Origin: Porodaedalea pini
Lineage: Eukaryota > Basidiomycota > Agaricomycetes > Hymenochaetales > Hymenochaetaceae
DNA: 64,000 nucleotides
Direction: 5' to 3'
Assembly: GCA_002794775.1 (NCBI GenBank)
Contig: NBAY01000057.1
Location: 62,001-126,000 of the forward strand
Positions 1 through 11,599 of this stretch are shown here, piece after piece (position 1 is the first letter of the stretch; each line of letters opens with the position of its first letter). The position numbers and the translations under genes are program-made. Below the pieces are notes generated by a model that saw only the letters and a program-made list of their open reading frames with translations, had not been told where the DNA came from and made no database searches.

Positions 1-467
1 TACGAATGCTCTATCGTGCCTCGTTCTGCAGAGGCTGCTTTATTGATCCATGATGCGAAATTATGAATGAAATCACTTATACCCAAATTCTAGTTCTTAA
101 TACACTCGCGATATACAGACAACCTCGGCACCCAATTTATCTTCGCGGCGCCATTTACTCTCTTTCGATTTATCATTGTCAGACATTTCATACTACTACC
201 AGGTTCCTCAATGTATGCATGTTTCCTTTCATTCAGTTTTACTTCCAATATTCGTGGGGCCATTCCGGGCGCCCTCGACTATACCGTTAATATTCTATGT
301 TCTTATAAGTAGCACACGCTTCGCTTTGGTGTTTAGGTAGCTCTTTGATTCTAATTTCTAATAGCCAAAAGGCTACACTTCACTTCGAGTAGACCTGGAC
401 AGCAAACGAACAATACAGATGGAACAGACAGCGATGGTAACTTTTACTTTCTGCATCTCGCTTTAGA
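1..467. other. intergenic / 3' flank of the prolyl-tRNA synthetase gene
   Basis: I see no supportable gene. A 75-codon open frame at 63-290 on the plus strand resembles nothing I recognise and has no splice-site context. The right edge is the 3' flank of the minus-strand prolyl-tRNA synthetase gene. Confidence 0.5.
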
Positions 468-3106
468 TCAGTATGAGCGCCCAAACATTGTCCAGCGTTT
501 CGCATCTTTGCCGCACGCCGGGCATTTTGTAATACCAGACTCGATGGGCGGGTACTGCGCCTGATCGAAAGGGATGGCAAGCGACTTTGCGCCTGCGGAC
601 GGCGCGCGCACGTCTTGTGGTTCCGAGCTACGTAGAATAGATTAATGGTCAGTTCACTTGCTTTAGCAAAGTGGAGGAGGGAGAGGAAACACGCACTCGC
701 GTCCACTGCGCTCCTTGATGTCATCTTCGCACACTTCCTCTTCGCACCACGGAAGGACTGCAACACATTTGCTGTCGAGTGTCGGCACGACATCGTCCCA
801 TTTGGTCACAACGCGCAGGCGAGACATGTACAGAGCCTTCGCGCGCTCGAACATCTCCTGTTGGATAGTCTCGAGAAGTGCAGGCACGGCAGTCTCCAGT
901 TCTGCGAGTGCTATTGGCGCCTTCACGCCCGTATCACGTCGCACAGAAAGTGTTTGCTTCTTCTGGATGTCGACCGGACCGAGTTCGAGGCGAAGTGGCA
1001 CACCCTGGACAAAAAGCCATTTGTAAGACCACAGGCAAACTGAGGGATAAGGAATAATTGTGTTTTCACACCTTCTGTTCCCAGTCGTTGAACTTGTAGC
1101 CAGGAGTGTAGCCATCCCGTACATCCGCCTTCGCGCGGATACCGACTTTCCTGAGCGTCTTCGCGAGCTCCTCACAGCGGTCGTATAACTCCTGCTTATT
1201 GGTGCGCACGGTTATACCGCAGGGAACAACGATTGCTTGGACGCTCGCGACGCGTGGTGGGAGAACAAGACCCTGGTTGTCGCCGTGAATCATGACCATG
1301 ACTCCGATCGTGCGCGTGCTTAGGCCCCACGAGTTCTGCCACACAAACAATTTGCCACCGTTCGGACCCGTACCCTGCGGATCGTCCGGGTCTTCGACCA
1401 CAATGTTGAACATCTCTGGCCGCGAGAAGTTTTGGCCAAGGCAATGCGATGTCGCAGCTTGGATGCCACGACCGGTCGTCGGAATGAAGCCTTCCACGGT
1501 CGTCGTGTACAGACCACCGGCGAACTTCTCCTTCTCGGACTTGACGCCGGGGATGACGGGTACAGCGAGCAGCTCCTCGTACACGCGACGATATAAGTCA
1601 AGAATTTCCCGTACTTCAGTGTCGGCCTCTTTCTTCGTGAGATGAGCGGTGTGGCCTTCCTGCCATAGGAATTCGCGCGTACGGAGGAACGGCTGGGGGC
1701 TCTTGAACTCCCAGCGCACAACGCTGTTCCACTGGTTGAGCTTCAGGGGTAGATCACGATAGCTCTTGATCCATTTGGCATAGTAGGGATACATGGCCGT
1801 TTCCGAGGTCGGACGGATTGCTATGGGCTCCTCAAGCTCGGAGCTCCCTCTGAAGACACACATGTCAACATCGAGTTGAAAATTGAAAAACTTGGACACC
1901 TACGCCCTAGTCACCCATGCCACTTCCGGAGAAAAGCCCTCAATGTGGTCTTTTTCACGCTCGAGCACCTTTTGAGACACAAACATCGGGAAGTAAGCAT
2001 TTTCTACACCCATCTCCTTGATTCTTGCGTTGAACCATTCTGTGGCGAGTAAGAACCTGATATACAGATGATTGTTTTTCTTTAAATACCTTGGATTGCC
2101 TCCCAGATGCTGTATGACCAGGGCTTAAGAATGTAGCATCCACTAACGCTGTAGTAGTCTAACATATCGGCCTTGATCAGCACCTTATAATACTCGTCAG
2201 CACTAAGTGAGGGATTACAGAACAATCAACACACGTTCGTATACCAACCCGGAAAGTCGACCTCTTTCTTCACGCCAATAGCAATCTTCACCGCGCCGTC
2301 GATTCTCCCTTCCTCTTTCGTTGCCTTTTCCTGGGCGGCAATTGCAGACGTGGGCGCAGCAGGCGCCGCAGCCTCGGTCTTGAGTTCCACAAAATCTACC
2401 TCGTGAAGCTTCGTCTCCCCGGTTTCGAGAGCACGCAAATATGAAGCAATGTTGGTTCCAGAGAGGAAGACAGTAGAATCGGAGGCAAGCGCATGTACGG
2501 CGAAGGGGGAAGTCGATGATGCGAGCGATGCATCAAGGACCGTGACAACCTTCGGGAACGTGGTTGCATCCAGTGCTAATGGTGAAACTGGACCAACTTC
2601 AACAAAGCGCATGGACAGATAAAGAGACTGTGCTCACGGGAGTCCTTGTCCAACGCGAAGAATTCTTTTAGTAGGTCCGGCGATGCGAGACGCAACTCCT
2701 TCAAATTCAATTTTTTGCCTAGCGCGCCTGAGTTCGTGTCTGTCTCTTCACGCGCAATGACGACAACAGGAACTGTCACGGCAGATTTTGCGGTCTTCGG
2801 CTTGAAGACGAGCGTTTTAATCAGTTGAAAGTCGGATGGCGCGCTGCCTGCGGCAGTGAGCGCGTCCCGCCAGGCGGCCGGCGAGGTTGCCGCTGCGTGC
2901 GTGATGGCTGCGGAGGGTGCGATAGAGAGCTTTCCCAGACGTTCTGTAACGACGTTGGCGCCAGACATATCGGAGTAGCGGCGGATGTGAGGACGTGCTG
3001 GTAGTGCGTGGGCAAGGGGAAACTGGACGCGGCAGAATGCTATCTGATGAGGATTGGCCCGAGTCAGACGCGAAAACACGCCGGCGACGCATCTTCGCGC
3101 CAGCAT
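468..3106 (-). CDS. prolyl-tRNA synthetase (eukaryotic/archaeal type, with N-terminal YbaK-like editing domain)
   Basis: Charges tRNA-Pro with proline. The gene has several exons. Exon 1 (3106 to about 2632) and the next exon encode a YbaK/ProX-like editing region. The class II catalytic core follows, with motif 2-like [13 protein letters not shown] and [18 protein letters not shown] near 1680-1830. An anticodon-binding domain comes next ([20 protein letters not shown] near 1170-1240). The C-terminal zinc-ribbon-like part ends in a typical TMFGRSY, stop at 468-470; the last exon runs in a different frame from the one before it, so an intron lies near 650-700. The ATG at 3106 opens an Arg-rich, acid-poor leader of about 46 residues. 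A second in-frame ATG (MSGANVV) at 2968 follows it, so the long form could be mitochondrial and the short form cytosolic. Family identity is firm; exact junctions near 1900-2230 are not all resolved. Confidence 0.94.
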
Positions 3107-3542
3107 CCAGTGTTCGTCGGTGTCGGTGTTGTTGGTGTCGACGTCGCGTCGCTAGCGTCGGTGTCGTAAAAGATTTATTATCAATTAATGATGTATTTTC
3201 CCGGTGATCGACTTCAGAACTCAAAGATTTATACGCATATACAGAGATCAAGCATCTCATAAAAAATAACAACAAAGATTCTGCATAGGTCTTAAGAGCG
3301 CCTTGTTACAGTGAGTCAAATCTCTGCAATAGCCTGCGTTTTAATGAAGTCCGGGCAGCCGAATCTTCGCACTTACTGCGGAAGCAAACAGAAGAAATCT
3401 CATGAAATCACCACAGCATCCTTAGGAAAGCATAGGGTGATGAGAAGTGTCATACTGTCTATTGAACCTATTAGCTGCACCTATCCTAGATTGCTCTATA
3501 CGACTGTTTTGAACGCGGCCACTGTTTGGCATACCGTAGCCT
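3107..3542. other. intergenic between the two aminoacyl-tRNA synthetase genes
   Basis: About 435 bp between the prolyl gene start (3106) and the isoleucyl gene stop (3543), both on the minus strand. It should hold the promoter of the prolyl gene and the 3' end of the isoleucyl gene. No further gene is visible. Confidence 0.6.
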
Positions 3543-6500
3543 TTACGACGGGCGCTGCACAGCGTCTGAACATCTACTACACAGGTCCTCGGACTCTGGA
3601 CGCGTATATGTCCAACATCGTGGGCATTTCGCCCGAGTCGACGGTCGAATACGGATACCTAATGTCTCATTGGTGTCTGCAAGGACCAACAAAATCAGTC
3701 ATGGTATTGTAAAGTAACTTCATTCTTACAAGGTAAGTCCAGTGATGAGCTATAGGTCCATCCGTCGCCATCAACCCCGAGAGAGCCCTCATCAGTCACA
3801 GAAACGTCCGAGACAATGAAGAGCGTTTTCAGGAAATCGCCTAAGCTTGGCTTTCAAGCAACCGCGGGAATCACGAAAGGGCTGGAGAAACTCACTGTGC
3901 CGACGCATTATACTCGGTAACTCGCCATCCTGATCCAGCCAATCAGAATCAGGTACAATGATATCTACCTCAGCTTCGAGGGAGCTTCGTAAGTTCCTAT
4001 GGAAGGTGGGTCAGGACATGCATATATGAAAATGTACACAGGTATGCCCACTTCTGACCGCGAGCCTGTTCCAACAGGCCAAGGACAGAGTCACGCATCT
4101 TCAAGAGGACCTCCATGTCTTTAGAGACTTGATCATTGTCCCACTTAGATGAGCTAGAAGCATCCGACTTCCCAGTATTAGTCAGCGAAAGGTATCGAAA
4201 CAATAAGAGAAATGAAACGATACGTACCAGTGGTATCCAACGCTTGGAGAAAACAGACAGCCCCTTAGACTTATCGGCCAGCGTGCCATTTTGATAATAG
4301 AATATTTCTTCTGCGAGGTGAGGGGTGATGGGGGCCAACATGAAGGTCAGTCGTTCCAAGACCTGCAACATTTGTTCACGTTAAACTACGGGATAATGAG
4401 CCGCCATGAAAGCTTGCTTACCTGTTCTAATACTGTCACGACAGCCCGACGTTCCACACTGTCTATTCTATTAGCGTAGAGTATGTCCTTCGTGATATCA
4501 AAGTACAACGCAGACAACGTGATGTTAGCGAAGCGAGAAATTGCTTGGACCACTAAATGAAATATCATTCAGTACACTGACTGAAACTATGAGAAGATGA
4601 ACAAACTCAACCTCTCTGAAAGTTCAATTGTGCATAAAATCCCAAAACAGCGTTTTCGAGATGCAGTAGTTCTCGCATAACGTATTGATCAGCCTGGAAT
4701 AGAACCCGATTAGGTGAACTCCTCGACAGCAGTCTTATATGGTACGGACAACGCTCATCTCTCGCTCGTCTACAAGTAGAAGGTCGCGGCTGCTTTCAAG
4801 ATTGCCCACGTTGCCTAGGATAAATCGCGCTGAGTTACGGATTTTCCTTAATGCCTCGACCGCCTGGGCTAGTACTGTCGGTCCAAGCGGAACATCTCGC
4901 CAGAATTCAACAGACGCAGCCCAATAGCGAAGTGCGTCAGCGCCGTATGCAGGTTCTGTCTTTTTGTCCTGGACACAAGATAAATCAGCGTATCAGCTTT
5001 CTTCTGTTAGGTATTGGCTCGCACCTTTCCGCCTCGAATGATCGTCATAGGGCTCAAGATGTTTCCTAGACTTTTGCTCATCTTCTTGCCCTCCTGGTCC
5101 AGAACCATGCCATGCGTGACGAGCGTCCTGTATGGCAGAATGCGCACTGACCCAACCCTTGCACTCGTCGCGGTTGCAGTGAGGAGCATGCTTTGGAACC
5201 ACCCACGATGCTGATCAGAACCTTCAAGGCATACATCTGCATACGCCTGCGCACCATCCCCTGCGGAATGCAAACCTCGTTCGTCGAGAAGCGACCATGA
5301 ACTCCCGCTATCGAACCAGACATCCATGGTATCAATGCCTTTCGCCCACTTACGGCCCAATGCAGAGGCACTCATCCCTTTGCGCATGGAAGGCGGGATG
5401 AAATCCGCAACGGGACCATCCCACCAGTACTGCGGCCCCTTCTCCTCAAGTACCGATAGAATGTGTGCCAGCGAATCCGGTGTGAGAATAGCCTCATCTG
5501 TCGCTAAGTGGTGCAAGGACGGGATCGGGACACCCCAGACTCGCTGCCGAGAAATGCACCATTCAGAGCGGGAACGGATGAAGGACTCAAGACGATTGCG
5601 GGCTGAGACAGCATAACGTGATTAGAAGGAAGACTGCAATGCGCCCTGGGAACATACATTCGGGTGGATAGAACGTCACGTTCTTGAGTGCAGTCAAGGC
5701 ATCTCCTTTGATAGATTCCAGACTCGTGAACCATTGGGATGTTGCACTTAGAAACAGATGGGCGTCAGCAAATTGCGTACAAACCGTCCAGAAAAGGGGG
5801 GGAACGGACGTCACAATAATAGGCTTGTCGGTCTTCCAATCATAAGGATACCGGTGCGTAATCCGCTCCTCTTTCACAAGCACTCCTTTCATCTCCTTGA
5901 GCATGTCTATGACCAAATTCGTTCCTCGGACAAGAACATCGAGGCCCTGCAGTCTCTGTCCAAGTGCTGCACCGACAGCGTCAACAACACCGCGACCATA
6001 GCGGCCCTCGCCATCAACATGGCAAACAAGTGAGTTAGGATCATGTGCTCGGAGAAGGCCAAGGGAGCGAAACGACGCGTAGTCTTCTGCGCCATGAGCC
6101 GGAGCGCAATGAACAAGTCCAGTACCAGAGTCGGGCGTGACGTGCGTGGCGGGGATGATTTTGAAAGGTGCAATCGACCGAGGGGTGTCTGGGAAGAGCG
6201 GCTGGTAGGTGAAGTCCACGAGGTCAGAACCTGAGACCAGGTTAATTTATTCAATCAAACATGTCAAGACCATATCATACGTACCTTGAACAGAAAAGAC
6301 TTCCTTACTCTCTCCCACAACAGACTGGAGTGCCGGAAGACGTTCCTTTGCAACAATAATCGCCTCGCCTGATGCTGTCTCTAGCACGCTGTACATCATT
6401 TCTGGATTGACCGCGATCCCCTGCATCGACTTTGAGCTGACATTACCATAATCAATTACAACAACATACCATATTTGCCGTTAGCGTCCATGGTGTTGTA

Positions 6501-7862
6501 GTCCAAACCATTATTTTGATTCCACTGTCTCTAGATTTGACGAAATCGGCAAAGGAAGAGACGGAAGAAGCATTCGGTACATCAAGAGAAAAGAACACGT
6601 AGACCGAACGCGAAATGTGATCATCGCGGTAATTAAGTTCAGCCTCAGCTAGTGCCGAGCGTGAAGACGGCGAGAAATGAACAGGACGGTAATTTCTGTA
6701 AATTAGGCCTGAATGATAGTCAACATCTGCACCCAAAATAAGGCGAGGATCAAACCTTTTTCAACCATTTTCTGGAATACTCGTAGCTGACGGAGTTCGT
6801 AAGACTTATCTAAGGAATGATTGTTAGTATTGCGGGCTTAAAAAGGAGTATCGAGGGTACCCAGAGTCCGATAAGTCCCTTCCTTGCTCCAGTCGGCCAT
6901 TATCCCCAGCTCTTGAAACTCTTCACTCTGTGTCTTGACTTCACGTTCCGCCACGGACTTTGCGGCCGAGCGTAAGACGTGAGCTGGTAAACTGTTCGCT
7001 TCTCTCTGCGACGCGTTAGTCTAGCCGCGTGCTCCGAACAGCAGCCACTCACCTTCAGCTCTTTAAGGGTCTTGGCTTCAATCGGTAGTCCATGGCAATC
7101 CCATCCTGGTATATAACTTTTAAGTGATCAGCCCGAGTTGGCCAGTGCTCGTGCTTCATTCCGTTCTGGAACAACCCGATACGACAAAGCAGCCTCTCTA
7201 AACTTTGCTTGCGCTGAATATCATCAATAGAACATATGTCATATTTGACTCCATACTCTGCACGGTCGCCCTCGTCGGAGAACGAAACGCATGCAACCCA
7301 ACTCGCGACAAATGTAACTGCGGAGGCTATCAGCCGCGATTCCATCATTGTACGACGATGATTGGGCGTCGACCGAACTGAACCAAACCGAAAGAAATGC
7401 AGGGTTGAAACATAAATGCTCACTTGATTTTTCTGCCCTGAAGGAGGTGAAAGCGATTGATAATATCTTTCAAGATCTTATTCATCGCGTGACCTCGAAG
7501 CATCCATTGTCAGTACACTGGCAATACAATGAGAGAAACACAACACACCCATATGTAGGTTTCCATTTGCGTATGGTGGCCCGTCGTGAAGCACGAACAA
7601 TGGGCCGTCGACATTCTCTTCCTACAAACAAACAATTTGAAAACAAGTCACCCTCATGCAGTAATTTGCGACGCACTTGCCACTTATATAGGCCTCCAGA
7701 TGTCTTGGTGCGAAATGGCTGCTCCGACTTCTGCGGGTCGCACCATTGCGGGAATGCAGTCTTCGGGAGGTGGAGTGTCTTCGAGTACGACTTTGAGCTG
7801 TCCGCTACCCGTACGGTCGCAGACAGCGAGAATCGCCTACAACATACCGTCCATGTCGACAT
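3543..7862 (-). CDS. ISM1: mitochondrial isoleucyl-tRNA synthetase
   Basis: Class I synthetase that charges tRNA-Ile, expected in mitochondria. The start at 7862 opens a basic presequence-like leader ([19 protein letters not shown]). The HIGH region is split by introns: [12 protein letters not shown] near 7560-7600, then [19 protein letters not shown] near 7440-7485 and [11 protein letters not shown] near 7080-7110. The CP1 editing region lies near 5590-6220 ([19 protein letters not shown]). The KMSKS loop is intact near 5075-5100 ([13 protein letters not shown]), after [11 protein letters not shown]. The 3' exons encode a zinc ribbon, CPRCWTYTR then CSRC, ending at a TAA at 3543-3545. That last exon (about 3543-3676) and the one before it (from about 3736) join in frame through an intron of about 60 bp. 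More than ten exons. ISM1 is the yeast name for this enzyme. Confidence 0.94.
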
Positions 7863-8157
7863 AGCCCAGTAGAATATTAAAAAAAGTAATTCATGTGCCT
7901 GAAAGGAGCCATGAGATACTTGAAAGATTTCAGGCTCATACCGTGAACAAGGCAAGTGTGACACACGCGTTACGCGTTGCTTGGATTTGTTTGGCGTGGT
8001 CGCGTTCGGTTCGTCTTGCCACTGGTTTAAATTGACCGAGCCGAACCTTCTCTTCAGCCACTACCATCTCTTTCGCACTCCATCCTCGACGTCGACAACG
8101 GCGAGCATATACATCGCAACGTTTCTCTAGACGGACAGTTTACTCTTTTCAGCCGGC
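7863..8157. promoter_or_regulatory. divergent promoter between mitochondrial IleRS (-) and cyclin B (+)
   Basis: A 295-bp gap separates the two start codons, so both genes must be driven from here. Two palindromic ACGCGT hexamers lie at 7965-7970 and 7972-7977. ACGCGT is the yeast MluI cell-cycle box bound by the MBF (Swi6-Mbp1) factor. They sit 181-193 bp upstream of the cyclin ATG. Binding by an MBF homologue here is inferred. Confidence 0.55.
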
Positions 8158-10079
8158 ATGTCGTCGAACATACCCGTAAGTCATCATCGTTATCGTCGTC
8201 GGCGACGTTCAACATTGCTAATTGCCTTTGCTGCATATCCACCTCCGATCCTGTGCAGACTCGGCGAGTGACTCGGGCGACTCGCGCCATCGTCGTAAAA
8301 GACAACGAGAATGCCAACGCACGCCCATCGCGCATTACTACTCGTACGAAGCCACCGTCATCCTCCTCTACTGCCACTACAGGTGTGACCACCCGTGCGT
8401 CCGTTTTGGCCGATGCTACGACTCAGAAACGCAAACGCGAGGCTCTGGGAGAGGTCACTGGCAAGTCCGTTAACAACAGGGTGAGGTCCGTCGCCGATGT
8501 AAAAGGCAAAGGCAGGGAGACTACCACCCTTAAGTCATCCAAGCCTGTCGCTGCCGCACCGACGTCGACGACAACATCGCGCGTGCCTCTGCGCTCCGTA
8601 ACTACTCGGAGCACGAGGAGCAACACTGTGCAAAGTAAGGCGCAGAAGGAGGCTATGGTCATCGATCATCCTGCGAAGACAGTCCCGGTCGTTGAAATAC
8701 CCGTTCAGGCGCACGCGACACGTCGCGCTGTACGATCGACGACGGCGACTTCCACCACCGTTCGTAGGACAGTGCATCGAAGAGCTCCCGTCGCTCGTGT
8801 AGAGCCCGAAGTCGACGAGGAACCCGCTTCCAAGCGCAGACGCACATCGTCAGAAGTCGGCGACGAAATTATAGATGTTGGCGACCAAGCTCTTCTCGAG
8901 AATATCGCAGAGGAGTCGGAGCCTGTACTTGCGAAAGAGGAGGACGTTGTACCTGCTGCTACTCGACAGCAAGTTGTTGAACCGCTACAGGACTGGGATG
9001 ACTTAGACAGCGCCGATGCTGACGATCCTCTCATGGTCAGCGAGTATGTTGCCGAGATTTTCAACTACCTCAAGAACATTGAGGTACATATTTTTGTACG
9101 ATCCTTCATCGATCCTAGAGATTAACATATTCTCTGTCTCTAGCAAACGACTATGCCCAATCCCAACTACATGGAGAACCAGAAAGAGCTCGCATGGAAG
9201 ATGCGTGGCATCCTCATGGACTGGCTCATTCAAGTACATTCCCGCTTCAAGTTACTTCCAGAAACGCTATTCCTCTGCGTCAATTTGATAGACCGCTTCC
9301 TTTCCGCGCGTGTCGTTTCACTTGCAAAGCTGCAGCTAGTCGGAGTCACGTGCATGTTCATTGCCGCGAAAGTTGAAGAGACCATCGCGCCGTCCGTCAC
9401 GAACTTCATATATTGCGCCGACTCATCGTACAGCGAGCAAGAAATTCTCCAGGCTGAGAAGTACATCCTCAAGACTATTGACTGGAACATGAGCTATCCT
9501 TGCCCGCTGAACTTCTTACGGCGCATTAGCAAGGCGGACGATTATAATGTGCAGGTGCGCACCATCGGGAAGTATCTCATTGAAGTTGGATGTCTCGAGT
9601 GGCGTTTGCTGGCCGCTCCGCCGTCGCTCATGGCTGCTGCGGCGATGTGGCTCGCGCGCCTTATACTCGACTGTCCAGACTGGGTACGTAGCTCTGATTA
9701 CGTCAGTATTATTTATTTTTACTAACGTTGAAGTTTAGACTCCAAACCTTCGACACTTCTCATCGTACCCCGAGGAAGCACTCATCCCGACCGCAAACCT
9801 TATTCTCAACTACATCTTGAAGCCAATTGCGCATGAGTCGTTTTATAAGAAATACGCCGCTAAGCGATTCATGAAGGTATTTTTTATCATCATCTTAATA
9901 TAATTATCTTCTCTAATGTTTTACACGAAAAGGCAAGCGTGTTTGTGCGCGAATGGGCACTCGAGCGCTGGGAAGAGAGGACGATGGTAGACCTTACGGC
10001 AGATTTGCCGCAGCTGAAGGCCGAGGCTCGCCGACACGCTCTGGAAGTCGCAGCGCTGCAGGACGAACGCAGGTTGTGA
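8158..10079 (+). CDS. G2/mitotic-specific cyclin B
   Basis: Activating subunit of Cdk1 for mitotic entry. Five exons: 8158-8175, 8259-9083, 9144-9683, 9739-9876 and 9933-10079, together 555 codons plus stop. The N-terminal 240 residues are basic, Ser/Thr-rich and low complexity. They contain a destruction-box-like REALGEVTG at residues 66-74, which would allow APC/C-dependent breakdown. The cyclin box begins near MENQKELAWKMRGILMDWLI, with MRxxLxDWL and the KxEE-type signature (FIAAKVEET). A second fold (C-terminal cyclin domain) follows in exons 4-5. The first exon is only six codons (MSSNIP) and the start has no competing upstream ATG in frame. It shares a divergent promoter with mitochondrial IleRS. 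Confidence 0.95.
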
Positions 10080-11599
10080 TCGCACGCGACGTCGGAAGAA
10101 AACTTGCACCAACATTCTACAATGAACCCTTGGCTCACGACGCGAAACGATTCTTCCCTCTCCGCACTCACTCCGTTCATCTTCCGTGGAATCCTTGCAT
10201 CATATTTTCGCCGTCCATCCTCCTATACTGTGCTACTTAGATCGTCTTCGATTTGCATCGCATCGCATCGCATCGCGCATGTGCGCCTGTACACCATCGC
10301 AAGCAAAACAATTAATCTATATCATCCAATCGATTTGGCAAACAAATCCTTGTTCCAGGTCCAATGTTCATACATGTTTCGCACCCTGTCATTTCTTTTT
10401 TTCCATAACTGTTTTGTCATACCGATTCCCCAATGCGTGTCTTTATATACTTATATATCGAGGTTCGCCCCGTTCTTGCTCTTCAGACTATTGTATGCTC
10501 TTGAGACTGAGTACGCTTCACCTTCAGCGGTCCGATACAGCTTTCCTCGCCTTTGTTTTTTCCCTCATACCTTACCGTTCTGCTCAATTCATTCAACCCT
10601 TTCCGTTCAATCAGCCTTTCGTTATCTTTCTGGTACACACGTGGGCTCATCATCAAGCTCTTCTCTGATATAATTGGGAGTGCTCATTGATGCCCCTTTG
10701 TTCGTCGCTGTACAGAAATGAATTGCTGAGAGAATCCTGTAGTTGTTTCGCAGTTACCGAATTGCCAATGATATGAACGTGTTGAACGGTGAGTAAATAT
10801 TATGTGTCATTTGCCTCTTCAGTTGTCCCGTATTCAGCGGTCATCGTATCAACATTCGGGTAAAGTCATCATAAAAGTCCTCGAGTAGCGCCGAGTGTTT
10901 GGCGATCAAACAGATGCTCGTTTAGCCGTCATTCGATCCGAGTCACCGCTTACGGCACCCTATATCTTTTGCTCGAAAATTGCATGTGCACGGGCTCTAA
11001 TGCAACGGAAGCAGTTGCCGAGTCGCCAGCTACGAGTCGGGGCTATAGTCCTAGACTATAAAGTGCCAAGTCAAGGCGAGTCCTAGCATCAGAAACGCCG
11101 TCTTTTGTCCAGGCTGACTGAGATTCATAGAGATGTATATGACAGAAACCTTGTTGTTTTTTCCCTGCTTCAAGTTTATTTTCTACGAGTTCTCTCCTGC
11201 GCCGAATTGGTGTATTAATTAAGTGGAACCCGCAACAGCATCATCTACTTAAAGACGATCAGCTCACGGGGCACGGGTCGCACCCCGGAATATTGATGGT
11301 GAGGTCGAAATGCACTTTCTCTGACATAAAATGTTCTCGGTTCTCGTCGTGTTCCGTTTTGCAAAACCAACTCGCACGCATTTGCGCTTAGGCTTCCCTC
11401 CCGTAAGCTCTTCGAGTCTTTCGCGGTTTCATCTCACCCCCTTCCGAACCCTCCTGATTTCCGTCGAAATACTTCTTCTTTCCCTCGCCGCGCTCCTCGG
11501 TATATCAGCCGTGAGAGCATCATTTTTGGTCGCTTCGTCTTGACCCCTTCGCAAGCAGAGAAGACTCCGAGCGTTATAAGGCCAAGCAAGTCGACAGTG
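10080..11599. other. intergenic, cyclin 3' side and monooxygenase promoter
   Basis: No gene recognised in 1.5 kb. It holds a short GCATC microsatellite near 10255-10280 and pyrimidine-rich sequence to about 10670, which would be the cyclin 3'UTR. The right half should hold the promoter of the monooxygenase that starts at 11600. Confidence 0.5.

Noticed and set aside
3311..3712. 133-codon plus-strand open frame as a gene
   Set aside because: It is antisense to the last exons of mitochondrial IleRS (zinc ribbon CPRCW...CSRC), which explain the region.
11540..11599. Upstream extension of monooxygenase copy 1
   Set aside because: It starts at TTG; the ATG at 11600 fits the paralogue and the FAD fold.
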